This document shows positions 28,047 through 36,731 of a DNA stretch of 64,000 bases, in pieces. Numbering within the stretch: position 1 is the first letter of the stretch; the number at the start of each line of letters is the position of its first letter. A program made the position numbers and the translations under genes. The notes beneath the pieces are model-generated. The model ran no database searches. It had not been told where the DNA came from and was given only the letters and a program-made list of their open reading frames with translations. The stretch is from Nocardioides euryhalodurans (GTDB lineage Bacteria > Actinomycetota > Actinomycetes > Propionibacteriales > Nocardioidaceae), in the NCBI RefSeq assembly GCF_004564375.1, contig NZ_CP038267.1, positions 186,001 to 250,000 on the forward strand. Reading direction: 5' to 3'.

Positions 28047-28696
28047 GCGATCCGAAGCAGACACTGACCGGGCAGCAGGTGGCCGACGAGGGGCTCGACG
28101 ACTGGAGGCTGGTGCTGGGCCGGCTGCGGGCGCGGTTCCGCACCTCCGACTTCGTCACCGCGGCGAGGCTGACCCAGCGCGCCGGCGAGGCGGCGGAGGC
28201 GGCGAACCACCACCCCGACCTCGACCTGCGCTGGGGGCGGCTCGACGTGTCCCTGGCGAGCCACGACGTGGGCGGCATCACCTCGCGCGACCTCGACCTC
28301 GCCCGGACGATCAGCGCCCTGGCCGCCGAGGAGGGGGCCGAGGCCGACACCGCCAGCCTCCAGGTGCTCGAGATCGCCATCGACACCCCTGACGAGGCAG
28401 GCCTGACCCCCTTCTGGGTCGCGGTCCTCGGCGGCGAGGCCGACGACAGCGGGGTGAGCAGCCCCACGGGTGACGTGCCGGGGCTGTGGTTCCAGCAGAC
28501 CGAGGTCCACGACGAGCCGCGGCAGCGCTTCCACCTCGACGTCTGGGTGCCTCCCGAGCAGGTCCAGCCCCGTATCCACGCCGCGCTCGCGGCCGGCGGG
28601 ACCCTCGTCAGCGACGCCGAGGCCCCGTCGTTCTGGGTGCTGGCCGACCCCGAGGGCAACAAGGCGTGCCTGTGCACGTGGCAGGACCGCGGCTGA
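28043..28696 (+). CDS. Pterin-4a-carbinolamine dehydratase fused to a glyoxalase/VOC domain
   Basis: 217 residues. Residues 1-100 form a PCD fold, with [17 protein letters not shown] and a later [11 protein letters not shown], the conserved active-site pattern. Residues 105-217 are a VOC-type domain ([34 protein letters not shown]). PCD recycles tetrahydrobiopterin or acts as a fold-only partner; fused PCD-VOC proteins occur in actinomycetes with no known function. The ATG overlaps the Nudix stop by 4 bases. Confidence 0.85.
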   Translation: MSDPKQTLTGQQVADEGLDDWRLVLGRLRARFRTSDFVTAARLTQRAGEAAEAANHHPDLDLRWGRLDVSLASHDVGGITSRDLDLARTISALAAEEGAEADTASLQVLEIAIDTPDEAGLTPFWVAVLGGEADDSGVSSPTGDVPGLWFQQTEVHDEPRQRFHLDVWVPPEQVQPRIHAALAAGGTLVSDAEAPSFWVLADPEGNKACLCTWQDRG

Positions 28697-28734
28697 CCGC
28701 TCACGGCGATCCGCCGCTCCCGTGGACCCAGCGA

Positions 28735-28740
28735 TAGACT
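28735..28740 (+). promoter_or_regulatory. Leaderless -10 of dxs
   Basis: TAGACT ends 8 bases before the dxs ATG at 28749, placing the transcript start at or next to the start codon. Confidence 0.55.
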
Positions 28741-28748
28741 CGCCGGTC

Positions 28749-30653
28749 ATGGGTTATCTGGAGTCGATCGCGTCGCCGCGGGACCTGCGTGAGCTCACGC
28801 CGGAGCAGCTCGCGGCCCTCGCGAGTGAGATCCGGGACTTCCTGGTCCGGACCTGCTCGCGCACCGGCGGGCACCTCGGCCCCAACCTCGGGGTCGTCGA
28901 GCTGACGATGGCGATCCACCGCGTCTTCGACTCCCCGACCGACCGCGTCGTCTTCGACACCGGCCACCAGGCCTACGTCCACAAGCTGCTGACCGGTCGG
29001 ATGGCCGGCTTCGAGAAGCTGCGCCAGGAGGGGGGCGTCAGCGGCTACCCCAGCCAGGCCGAGTCGCCCCACGACGTGGTGGAGAACTCCCACGCCTCCA
29101 CGGCGCTGTCCTACGCCGACGGTCTCGCCAAGGCCTACACCGTGCGTGGAGAGGGTCGCCACGTCGTGGCCGTGATCGGCGACGGCGCGTTGACCGGCGG
29201 CATGGCGTGGGAGGCCCTCAACAACATCGCCATCGCGAAGAACAGTCGGCTGGTCATCGTCGTCAACGACAACGGTCGCTCCTACACCCCGACCATCGGC
29301 GGCCTGGCGACCGCGCTGACCAGCCTGCGGACGAGCCCGCGCTACGAGGCGGTCCTCGAGCTGATCAAGAAGCGGCTCAACGCGGTGCGGGGGATCGGCC
29401 CCGCGACGTACGACGTGCTCCACGCGGTCAAGAAGGGCATGAAGGACGCGATCGCGCCGCAGGGCCTCTTCGAGGACCTCGGCCTGAAGTACGTCGGCCC
29501 CGTCGACGGGCACGACCTGGCCGCCATGGAGCAGGTGCTCGAGAAGGCCAAGCGCTTCGACGGCCCGGTGATCGTGCACGCGCTGACCCGCAAGGGGTTC
29601 GGCTACGACGCCGCCGAGCAGCACGAGGCCGACCAGTTCCACTCGCCCGGTCCGTTCGACCTCGAGACGGGGGAGGAGAACCCCAAGGGCGAGATCTGGA
29701 CCGACGTCTTCGCCGACGAGATGGTCCGCGTCGGCCGCCGCCGCAAGGACGTCGTCGCCATCACCGCCGCGATGATGCACCCGGTGGGGCTCGACCGATT
29801 CGAGGCGCACTTTCCGGAGCGGACCTTCGACGTCGGGATCGCCGAGCAGCACGCGGCGACCAGCGCCGCCGGGCTCGCGATGGGTGGCCTGCACCCCGTC
29901 GTCGCGGTCTACGCCACGTTCCTCAACCGCGCCTTCGACCAGGTGCTCATGGACTGTGCGCTCCACCGCTGCGGCGTCACCTTCGTCCTCGACCGATCCG
30001 GCGTGACCGGCGACGACGGTGCGAGCCACAACGGCATGTGGGACATGTCGGTGCTCCAGGTCGTCCCGGGTCTGCGGCTGGCCGCTCCCCGTGACGCGAC
30101 GCGGCTGCGCGAGCTGCTCGGCGAGGCGGTCGACGTCGACGACGCCCCCACCGTGGTGCGGTTCCCCAAGGGGCCGCCGCCCGAGGACCTCGAGGCCGTC
30201 GACCGGGTGGGCGGCGTCGACGTGCTGCTGCGCAACGGCGCGCGGGACGTGCTCGTGGTCGGGGTCGGCTCGATGGCGGCGACCGCGGTCGACGTGGGCG
30301 AGCGGCTGGTCGCCCAGGGCATCGGCGTGACGGTCGTCGACCCGCGTTGGGTCAAGCCGGTCGACCCCGCGCTGGTCGACCTCGCGGGTGACCACGACCT
30401 GGTCGTCCACCTCGAGGACAACGGGCGGGTCGGTGGCGTCGGCGCACGCCTGCTGCAGGAGCTCAACGACGCGGGCGTCACGACCCCGTTCCGGCTGCAC
30501 GGCATTCCCCAGGAGTTCCTCGACCACGCCAAGCGCGCGGTGATCCTGGAGCGGATCGGCCTCGACGCCCAGTCGCTCGCGCGCGGCATCGTCGAGGACG
30601 TCACCGCGCTCGGCGAGGGCGCCGCGACCGTCGAGGTCCACCGGCAGCCCTGA
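28749..30653 (+). CDS. dxs: 1-deoxy-D-xylulose-5-phosphate synthase
   Basis: 634 residues, normal for DXS. It condenses pyruvate and glyceraldehyde 3-phosphate with thiamine diphosphate, the first step of the MEP isoprenoid pathway and a source of the thiazole of thiamine and of pyridoxal. The ThDP/Mg motif starts GDGALTGG and runs to [22 protein letters not shown] and the transketolase C-terminal domain are present. A -10 (TAGACT) sits 8 bases before the ATG. The 3' end forms a terminator stem with the convergent TetR gene. Confidence 0.96.
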   Translation: MGYLESIASPRDLRELTPEQLAALASEIRDFLVRTCSRTGGHLGPNLGVVELTMAIHRVFDSPTDRVVFDTGHQAYVHKLLTGRMAGFEKLRQEGGVSGYPSQAESPHDVVENSHASTALSYADGLAKAYTVRGEGRHVVAVIGDGALTGGMAWEALNNIAIAKNSRLVIVVNDNGRSYTPTIGGLATALTSLRTSPRYEAVLELIKKRLNAVRGIGPATYDVLHAVKKGMKDAIAPQGLFEDLGLKYVGPVDGHDLAAMEQVLEKAKRFDGPVIVHALTRKGFGYDAAEQHEADQFHSPGPFDLETGEENPKGEIWTDVFADEMVRVGRRRKDVVAITAAMMHPVGLDRFEAHFPERTFDVGIAEQHAATSAAGLAMGGLHPVVAVYATFLNRAFDQVLMDCALHRCGVTFVLDRSGVTGDDGASHNGMWDMSVLQVVPGLRLAAPRDATRLRELLGEAVDVDDAPTVVRFPKGPPPEDLEAVDRVGGVDVLLRNGARDVLVVGVGSMAATAVDVGERLVAQGIGVTVVDPRWVKPVDPALVDLAGDHDLVVHLEDNGRVGGVGARLLQELNDAGVTTPFRLHGIPQEFLDHAKRAVILERIGLDAQSLARGIVEDVTALGEGAATVEVHRQP

Positions 30654-30675
30654 CCCGGCGCCGGGCTGCGGTCAG
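30650..30675. terminator. Bidirectional hairpin between dxs and tetR
   Basis: CTGACC (30650-30655) pairs with GGTCAG (30670-30675), with a CCCGGCGCCGGG palindrome inside. Both arms contain the stop codons of the two convergent genes. There is no T-run. Confidence 0.5.
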
Positions 30676-31283
30676 GTCGTGGGACCCAGCAGCGACTGGA
30701 GCAGCCGCCGGAAGGTCGCCAGCTGGGTCCGCATGTGGCGCGAGTCCCCGGTCGAGCGGCACAGCAGGTAGGCACCCTCGAACGTCACGAACAGGTGGTC
30801 GGCCAGCGCGTCCGCGTCGACGTCGTGGGCTCCCGTGGCGGCGAGCGCCTCCTTGAGGACCTCGGCGATCCGCACCCGCCAGGTCTCGACCGCCCGCACG
30901 ATCTCGTCGCTGGTGCCGTCGTCGACCAGCTGCCGCTCGGTCAGCACCGCGACGTAGAGGCAGTTGGACTGCGCCGCCATGATCTCGTCGCCCAGGTCCT
31001 CGAAGTGGCGGACGATCGCCACCGCCCGCTCGGCGGGGTCGGTGAGGTGGGCGGTCGCCTCGAGGGAGCCCTCGAGCTGGGCGAGGTCGCCCTCGACGTA
31101 CCGGTCGACGAGCGCGCGAGCGAGCTGCTGCTTGGAGGAGAAGTGGTGGAAGAAGGCGCCCTTGGAGCTCCCTGACCGGCTGAGGACCTGGTCGACCGAG
31201 GTGGCGGCGTACCCGTTCTCGATCACGAGGTGCTCGGCGGCGTCGAGGATCCGGGTGCGGGTGGCGGTTCCGTCGCGGGGCAT
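30672..31283 (-). CDS. TetR family transcriptional regulator
   Basis: 203 residues. The N-terminal helix-turn-helix is clear (TRTRILDAAEHLVIENGYAA, then SVDQVLSRSGSSKGAFFHHF). The remainder is the ligand-binding, dimerising domain. The ATG at 31283 follows TACAAC by 7 bases, so the mRNA is probably leaderless, and a perfect 11+11 inverted repeat overlaps that promoter. It therefore likely represses itself and the divergent homocysteine methyltransferase gene. The ligand is unknown. Confidence 0.93.
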   Translation of the reverse strand: MPRDGTATRTRILDAAEHLVIENGYAATSVDQVLSRSGSSKGAFFHHFSSKQQLARALVDRYVEGDLAQLEGSLEATAHLTDPAERAVAIVRHFEDLGDEIMAAQSNCLYVAVLTERQLVDDGTSDEIVRAVETWRVRIAEVLKEALAATGAHDVDADALADHLFVTFEGAYLLCRSTGDSRHMRTQLATFRRLLQSLLGPTT

Positions 31284-31291
31284 GTAACCCG

Positions 31292-31319
31292 TTGTACCAG
31301 ACCAAATAGTCTGGTACAA
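31292..31319. promoter_or_regulatory. TetR operator 1
   Basis: Perfect inverted repeat TTGTACCAGAC-CAAATA-GTCTGGTACAA. It covers the -10 (TACAAC on the minus strand) of the TetR gene. Confidence 0.8.
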
Positions 31320-31337
31320 ACAGACCGATCAGTCTGT
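31320..31337. promoter_or_regulatory. TetR operator 2
   Basis: Inverted repeat ACAGAC-CGATCA-GTCTGT, sharing the AGAC-N6-GTCT core and spacing with operator 1, which it directly follows. It lies 19 bases before the methyltransferase start, over its promoter/leader. Confidence 0.75.
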
Positions 31338-31356
31338 TCTGTCAGGAGAATGCACC

Positions 31357-32289
31357 ATGCCCGAGACCACCACCAGTGCCAGCACCACCGCGAGCCCGCT
31401 GCTCGCGCAGGGGCCGTTCGTCACCGACGGCGGCCTGGAGACCGACCTGCTCTTCCACCACGGCTTCGAGCTGCCCGAGTTCGCCTCGTTCCCGCTGCTC
31501 GAGGACGCCGCCGGCCGGAACGCCCTCGACGCCTACTACGACCAGTACGCCGAGATCGCCGCGGCGGCCGGCCAGGGGCTGATGCTCGAGACCCCCACCT
31601 GGCGGGCGAACCCCGACTGGGCGGACCGGATCGGCTACGACGCCGTCGCGCTCGACCGTGCCAACCGCTCGGCCGTGGCGCTCGTGCGCCGCGCCCAGGA
31701 GCGGTCGGGACTGGAGCGGACCCTCGTGGTGGGCGACCACGGTCCGCGGGGCGACGGCTACGTCGCCGGTCAGCGCGTGGACGCCGACGAGATGGCCGAC
31801 TACCACGCCGTCCAGGCCCGGTCGTTCGCCGCGGAGGGGGTCGACCTGATCCACGCCATGACGATGACCACCCCGGAGGAGGGGATCGGGGTCGTCCGCG
31901 CCGCCCGCTCGGTCGGGGTGCCGGTCGCGGTGTCCTTCACCGTCGAGACCGACGGCCGGCTGCCCGACGGGACCCCGCTTCGCGACGCCGTGGTCCGGCT
32001 GGACGCAGAGGCGGCCCCCGACTGGTTCGGCGTCAACTGCGCCCACCCGACCCACCTCGCGCCGGCCCTCGACGGCGGCGCCTGGCAGCAGCGGATCGCC
32101 AGTGTGCGGCCCAACGCCTCGACCATGACCCACGAGGAGCTCGACGCGATGGAGGAGCTCGACGAGGGCGACCTCGACCTGCTCACCTCGTCCCTCGACG
32201 GGCTGCGGGGCTCGCTGCCCGCCCTGGCGGTCGTGGGCGGCTGCTGCGGCACCGACGCCCGGCACGTCGCAGCCCTCTGGGGAGTCTGA
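31357..32289 (+). CDS. Homocysteine S-methyltransferase family protein
   Basis: 310 residues. The zinc-binding cysteines are present: Cys228 in GVNCAHP and Cys296/Cys297 in GGCCGTD. The fold is a TIM barrel starting FVTDGGLETDL. Relatives transfer methyl from S-methylmethionine or betaine-type donors to homocysteine. AGGAGA is placed 7 bases before the ATG. The gene is divergent from TetR with two shared operators, so it is probably induced when the TetR ligand is present. A hairpin terminator follows. Confidence 0.9.
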   Translation: MPETTTSASTTASPLLAQGPFVTDGGLETDLLFHHGFELPEFASFPLLEDAAGRNALDAYYDQYAEIAAAAGQGLMLETPTWRANPDWADRIGYDAVALDRANRSAVALVRRAQERSGLERTLVVGDHGPRGDGYVAGQRVDADEMADYHAVQARSFAAEGVDLIHAMTMTTPEEGIGVVRAARSVGVPVAVSFTVETDGRLPDGTPLRDAVVRLDAEAAPDWFGVNCAHPTHLAPALDGGAWQQRIASVRPNASTMTHEELDAMEELDEGDLDLLTSSLDGLRGSLPALAVVGGCCGTDARHVAALWGV

Positions 32290-32313
32290 CCGAGCGGTGA
32301 GCCGGGTCACTCG

Positions 32314-32342
32314 CCGCGGGGCGAGGGGGCCCGGCCCCGCGG
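32314..32342 (+). terminator. Hairpin after the homocysteine methyltransferase gene
   Basis: Perfect stem CCGCGGGGC (32314-32322) / GCCCCGCGG (32334-32342) with an 11-base loop, 25 bases after the stop. No T-run, as is common in high-GC actinomycetes. Confidence 0.6.
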
Positions 32343-32380
32343 TCGGGTCGTAGGATCGCGGCTGTGCCGGAGGAACTGTC

Positions 32381-33301
32381 GTGACCGAACCGACCCTGGT
32401 CCACATCGTCGACGACGTGCCCGAGCTCGAGGGGCTCGACCGGCTCCCGATGGTGCTCGTGCTCGACGGGTTCCTCGACGCCGGCAACGCGGCTGCCCGC
32501 GCGGCGCAGCACCTCGTCGACCTCGGCGAGAGCCGGGTGGTGGCGACCTTCGACGTGGACCAGCTCCACGACTACCGCGCCCGTCGGCCACCGATGTCGT
32601 TCGTGCGCGACCACTACGCCAACTACGACCCGCCCCGGCTGGTCGTCCGGCTGGTCCGGGACACCGGCGGGACGGCGTACCTCCTGCTCCACGGGCCCGA
32701 GCCCGACATCCGCTGGGAGGCCTTCGCGCGCGCCGTCCGCACCGTGGTGCAGCGCTTCGGCGTCACCACCGTGGTGTCGATGGGCTCGGTGCCGATGGCG
32801 GTGCCCCACACCCGCCCGATCGCGATCACCCACCACGCCAACAACGCCGAGCTGCTGACCGGGGAGAGCCCGTGGCGCGGCGAGCTGCGGATCCCCTCCA
32901 GCGCCCAGGCGCTGCTGGAGCTGCGGCTGGGGGAGTGGGGCCACGACGCCATGGGCTTCGTCGCGCACATCCCCCACTACCTCGCGCAGCTCGACTACCC
33001 CGCGGCGTCGATCTCGCTCCTCGAGCACCTCGAGATCGCCGCCCGGCTGACCGTGGACCTCTCGGGCCTGCGGGCCGAGGCGGAGGACCGCGAGGCCGAG
33101 ATCACCCGCTACCTCTCGGCCAACGAGGACGTCGCCGACGTGGTCGCCGCCCTCGAGCGGCAGTACGACGCCTTCGAGCGTGCCGAGGACGGCGGGAACA
33201 GCCTGCTCGCGACCGACCAGCCGTTGCCGACCGGTGACGAGCTCGGTGCCGAGTTCGAGCAGTTCCTCGCCGGGCTCGACGGCCCCGACGAGGAAGACTG
33301 A
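32381..33301 (+). CDS. PAC2 family protein (proteasome-assembly-chaperone-like)
   Basis: 306 residues. The PAC2 fold is shown by VLVLDGFLDAGNAAARAAQH, the LLLHGPEPDIRWEAFARAV stretch and GHDAMGFVAHIPHYLAQLDY. Actinobacterial PAC2 proteins are related to proteasome assembly chaperones, though their role is not settled. A -10 (TAGGAT at 32352-32357) and GGAGGA 7 bases before the GTG indicate a short leader. The tail is acidic (LDGPDEED). tesB follows 11 bases later. Confidence 0.87.
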   Translation: MTEPTLVHIVDDVPELEGLDRLPMVLVLDGFLDAGNAAARAAQHLVDLGESRVVATFDVDQLHDYRARRPPMSFVRDHYANYDPPRLVVRLVRDTGGTAYLLLHGPEPDIRWEAFARAVRTVVQRFGVTTVVSMGSVPMAVPHTRPIAITHHANNAELLTGESPWRGELRIPSSAQALLELRLGEWGHDAMGFVAHIPHYLAQLDYPAASISLLEHLEIAARLTVDLSGLRAEAEDREAEITRYLSANEDVADVVAALERQYDAFERAEDGGNSLLATDQPLPTGDELGAEFEQFLAGLDGPDEED

Positions 33302-33312
33302 GGGAGAGCGCC

Positions 33313-34176
33313 ATGCCTGCGTCCACCGAGGAGCTCGTCGAGCTGCTCTCGCTCGAGGAGATCGACCGCAACCTCTTCCGCGGCAGGCAGCCCGACACCC
33401 ACCTGCAGCGCGTGTTCGGTGGTCAGGTCGCTGCCCAGGCGTTGATCGCGGCGTGCCGGACCGTCGACCCGAAGTACCACGCCCACTCCCTGCACTCCTA
33501 CTTCCTGCTGCCCGGCGACACCGCCGTGCCGATCGTCTACGACGTCGAGCAGCTGCGTGACGGGCGCTCCTTCGCCACCCGGCGGGTGGTGGCACGCCAG
33601 CACGGGCGGGCGATCTTCTTCCTCACGGCGAGCTTCCAGGTCGAGGAGGGCGGCTTCGAGCACCAGGACGCGATGCCCGAGACCGTGCCACCGGAGCATG
33701 GGGTCCCGCTGACCGACCTGGTCCGGGCGCGCGGCGAGGCGGAGGGCGACGCCTTCGCCCGGGAGTGGGCGGCGCTCGACGTCCGCTACGTCGGCATCCC
33801 CGGGAAGGGCCTGCCCGAGGACCCGGACCACCCGGCGCGGGCGCGGCTGTGGATCCGGGTCAACGGGGAGCTCTCCGACGACCCGCTGGAGCACCTCGCG
33901 GCGTTCACGTACGCGAGCGACCTGACCCTGCTCGGCGCGGCCCTCGTCCCGCACGGGGTGACGATCGGGACGCCCGGGCTGCAGCCGGCGTCCCTGGACC
34001 ACGCGATGTGGTTCCACCAGGCCTTCCGGGCCGACGAGTGGTGGCTCTACGACCAGTACGCCCCGGCGGCGCAGGGCGCCCGGGGGCTGGCCATGGCGCG
34101 GGTCTTCACCCAGGACGGCCGGCTGGTCGCATCGGTGGCGCAGGAGGGCCTGATCCGGATGCACGCCACCGACTGA
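33313..34176 (+). CDS. tesB: Acyl-CoA thioesterase II
   Basis: 287 residues, typical double-hotdog TesB length. Family segments are FRGRQPDTHLQRVFGGQVAA, HSLHSYFLLPGD, and the C-terminal LDHAMWFHQAFRADEWWLYD with the active-site Asp nearby. It hydrolyses medium- to long-chain acyl-CoA to free acid and CoA in the cytoplasm. It starts 11 bases after the PAC2 gene, with GGGAGAG before the ATG. Confidence 0.93.
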   Translation: MPASTEELVELLSLEEIDRNLFRGRQPDTHLQRVFGGQVAAQALIAACRTVDPKYHAHSLHSYFLLPGDTAVPIVYDVEQLRDGRSFATRRVVARQHGRAIFFLTASFQVEEGGFEHQDAMPETVPPEHGVPLTDLVRARGEAEGDAFAREWAALDVRYVGIPGKGLPEDPDHPARARLWIRVNGELSDDPLEHLAAFTYASDLTLLGAALVPHGVTIGTPGLQPASLDHAMWFHQAFRADEWWLYDQYAPAAQGARGLAMARVFTQDGRLVASVAQEGLIRMHATD

Positions 34177-34189
34177 CCCTGCCGTCGGC

Positions 34190-34239
34190 AACTACACGAT
34201 TGTAGTTCCGGGACAGGCACCCACTGGCGGCCCTACGGT
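34190..34239 (+). promoter_or_regulatory. Palindrome and -10 upstream of the M23 peptidase gene
   Basis: AACTACA-CGAT-TGTAGTT (34190-34207) is a perfect 7+7 inverted repeat, AT-rich against its surroundings. A -10 TACGGT follows at 34234-34239. The dyad is centred about 40 bases upstream of the -10, a place where activators often bind; it could also act as a terminator for tesB. Confidence 0.45.
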
Positions 34240-34278
34240 GGATCAGCCCTGTGACTCCTGAGCCCTGGTGAGGTTTCT

Positions 34279-35592
34279 GTGACTACTGCTCGTCGGCTGT
34301 GTGCGCGCCGTTCCCTCATCGGGCTGCTGGTGACCGGCCTGGTCACCGCGCCGACCGTCGCGGCCACCGCGAGCGACCCGACGCCGCTCGGCAGCGGGCC
34401 GGGGCTCGCGCCCGACCGCGCCTCCGAGCCGTTGACGGGGACGAGCGCGGCGGCACGGGCGTCCGCGGCCCCCGAGAGCCGGTTCCAGATGCCGTTCCCG
34501 TGCGGGCAGCAGTGGACCGGGAGCACCCGTGACAGCCACAGCCCGAGCCGGTACTCCGTCGACTGGAACCGCGCCGACGACGTGGACGACCCGGTCGTCG
34601 CCAGTGCCCCCGGCGTGGTCGTGCGGGCCGAGCGGCTGACGACGTCGTACGGCCACTGGGTCCGGATCGAGCACCCGAGCGGTGAGACGACGGTCTACGC
34701 CCACATGAACGACCTCACGGTGGCGCTCGGGCAGAGCGTCGACCAGGGCACGCAGATCGGCACCGTCGGCAACACGGGCAACTCCTTCGGCGCCCACCTG
34801 CACTTCGAGGAGCGCACCGCGGCGGGCAGCGTCCGCTGGCCGTGGTTCGACGGGAGCTCGTTCACGTTCGGTTCGACGCTCGCCTCCCGCAACTGCGTGG
34901 ACGTGCCGCTGGCCGGAGACTTCCTGCGCGACGACAGGGCCGAGCTGGGCGTGTTCCGGCGCGGCACCCCGGCGCAGTTCCGGATCCGGCGGCCCGGCCG
35001 GAGGCCCCAGGTCATCGCGCTCGGTGCCGCCACCGACCAACCGGTCGTGGGCGACTGGGACGGCGACGGCCGCAGCGACGTCGGCGTCCGTACCCCGGCC
35101 ACCCGCACCTTCACGCTCCGTACGGCCGCGGGCACCAGCCGGGTGGTGCTGGGCTACCAGCACGACCTCCCGATCGCCGGGGACTGGGACGGTGACGGGA
35201 TCGACGACGTCGGCGTCCGCCGCGCGAGGTCGAACCGGTTCGTGATGCGCATGGCCGACGGCACGACGACGGGCGTCCAGCTCGGTGACGTCGACGACCT
35301 GCCGGTGACCGGCGACTGGGACGGTGACGGCGTCACCGACCTGGGCGTCTACGACCAGGCGTCTGCGACCTTCACGCTGCGGATCACCGACGAGGACGGC
35401 CTGGTGTGGACGGCGTCGGTCCCCTTCGGCCAGCCCGGTGACCTGCCGGTGACCGGCGACTGGGACGCCAACCTCAAGACCGACGTGGGCGTCTGGACCC
35501 CCACGACCGGTGTCTTCGCCCAGCGCCGTGCCACCGCACCGACCGCGGCCCGGTCGACCACGTCCACGATCGTCTTCGGCAACCCGCGCTGA
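34279..35592 (+). CDS. Secreted M23 metallopeptidase with FG-GAP-like repeats
   Basis: 437 residues from a GTG with GTGAGG upstream. Residues 1-31 form a Sec signal (RRSLIGLLVTGLVTAPTVAA). The M23 (lysostaphin-type) domain spans about 70-185 with zinc ligands His87 and Asp95 (HSPSRYSVDW), His141 and the HLH at 173-175. From about 205 to 430 there are five repeats of about 42 residues, most with the calcium-loop GDWDGDG...DVGV, probably a beta-propeller-like binding part. It likely cleaves peptidoglycan peptide bridges outside the cell. Confidence 0.9.
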   Translation: MTTARRLCARRSLIGLLVTGLVTAPTVAATASDPTPLGSGPGLAPDRASEPLTGTSAAARASAAPESRFQMPFPCGQQWTGSTRDSHSPSRYSVDWNRADDVDDPVVASAPGVVVRAERLTTSYGHWVRIEHPSGETTVYAHMNDLTVALGQSVDQGTQIGTVGNTGNSFGAHLHFEERTAAGSVRWPWFDGSSFTFGSTLASRNCVDVPLAGDFLRDDRAELGVFRRGTPAQFRIRRPGRRPQVIALGAATDQPVVGDWDGDGRSDVGVRTPATRTFTLRTAAGTSRVVLGYQHDLPIAGDWDGDGIDDVGVRRARSNRFVMRMADGTTTGVQLGDVDDLPVTGDWDGDGVTDLGVYDQASATFTLRITDEDGLVWTASVPFGQPGDLPVTGDWDANLKTDVGVWTPTTGVFAQRRATAPTAARSTTSTIVFGNPR

Positions 35593-35662
35593 CCCGGAGC
35601 GCGGTTGCGCTCTCGGTGAACGCGGCTTCCGTACGCCGGCCGCAGCCAGCAGCATCTGCCGC

Positions 35663-36655
35663 ATGAGACTCCTCGTCCTCGGCGGCACCCACCACGTCGG
35701 GCGCGCCGTCGTCGAGACCGCGCTCGACCGCGGTCACGACGTCGTCACCCTCAACCGCGGCGTCAGCGGCGTGACCTCGCCCGACGTCGACGCGCGTCAC
35801 GCCGACCGGCTCGACCCGGAGGCGATGGCGAGCGCCCTGGGAGACGACTCCTTCGACGCCGTCGTCGACACCTGGTCGTCGGGGCCGGTGGCCGTCCGTG
35901 ACGCTGCCCGGCTGCTCTCGGGGCGGGCGGGCCACTACACGTACGTCTCCTCGCGCTCGGTCTACACCTGGCCGCCGGCGATGGGCACCGACGAGTCCGC
36001 ACCCGTCGTCGAGGCCGATCCCTCCTCCACCGACGCCGTCGACTACGCGGCGGCCAAGCGGGGCGGCGAGCTCGCGACCGAGGAGTTCGACGGGCCGGTC
36101 GCGCTGCTGCGTGCCGGCCTGATCCTGGGGCCGTACGAGATCGTCGGCCGGTTGCCGTTCTGGCTGACCCGGATCAGGCGGGGAGGCCGGGTGCCGGCCC
36201 CCGGGCCCCGCGAGCGCCCGCTGCAGCTGATCGACGCCCGCGACCTGGCGGCGTGGGTCGTCGACCACCGGCCGGTCGGGACCTTCAACACCGTCAGCCG
36301 TTCCGGCCACGCCACGATCGGGGACGTGCTCGAGGCCTGCGTCGACGCCACGGGCGCGGACGCCGACCTGGTGTGGCTCGCCCCGGAGGTGGTCGAGGCC
36401 TCCGGCGTGCAGCCGTGGACCGAGCTGCCGATCTGGGTGCCGCCGACGGGGGAGTACGCCGCCCTCCACGACTGCGACGTGTCGGCGGCCGAGGCGGCGG
36501 GACTGCGCTGCCGGCCGGTCACCGAGACGGTCACCGACACCTGGGCGTGGCTCCAGCGCGAGGGTCTCCCGGCGCAGCCAGCCGACCGCCCAGCCACCGG
36601 CATGGACGCCGCCGCCGAGCAGCGCCTGTGGGAAGCGGCCTCTGGTCTCGGGTAA
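35663..36655 (+). CDS. NAD-dependent epimerase/dehydratase (extended SDR)
   Basis: 330 residues. Starts MRLLVLGGTHHVGRAVVE, the NAD-binding GxxHxxG form of the Rossmann motif. YTYVSSRSVYTWPP, then VDYAAAKRGGE provide Ser/Tyr-Lys active-site residues. These atypical SDRs act on nucleotide sugars or are of unknown substrate. Its stop codon lies in the left arm of a 15-base inverted repeat shared with the convergent peptidase gene. Confidence 0.87.
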   Translation: MRLLVLGGTHHVGRAVVETALDRGHDVVTLNRGVSGVTSPDVDARHADRLDPEAMASALGDDSFDAVVDTWSSGPVAVRDAARLLSGRAGHYTYVSSRSVYTWPPAMGTDESAPVVEADPSSTDAVDYAAAKRGGELATEEFDGPVALLRAGLILGPYEIVGRLPFWLTRIRRGGRVPAPGPRERPLQLIDARDLAAWVVDHRPVGTFNTVSRSGHATIGDVLEACVDATGADADLVWLAPEVVEASGVQPWTELPIWVPPTGEYAALHDCDVSAAEAAGLRCRPVTETVTDTWAWLQREGLPAQPADRPATGMDAAAEQRLWEAASGLG

Positions 36656-36714
36656 CGGCGGATCGGATGCCCTCGCTGTGGCCCGTGTGGAGCGCCGCGG
36701 ATCCGCCGTTACCC
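36650..36714. repeat. Long inverted repeat between convergent genes
   Basis: GGGTAACGGCGGATC (36650-36664) and GATCCGCCGTTACCC (36700-36714) are perfect 15-base inverted copies with 35 bases between. The left arm contains the TAA stop of the epimerase gene. It may act as a bidirectional terminator or be a remnant of a small inverted-repeat element. Confidence 0.7.
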
Positions 36715-36731
36715 AAGCAGAGCGGGCCGGG

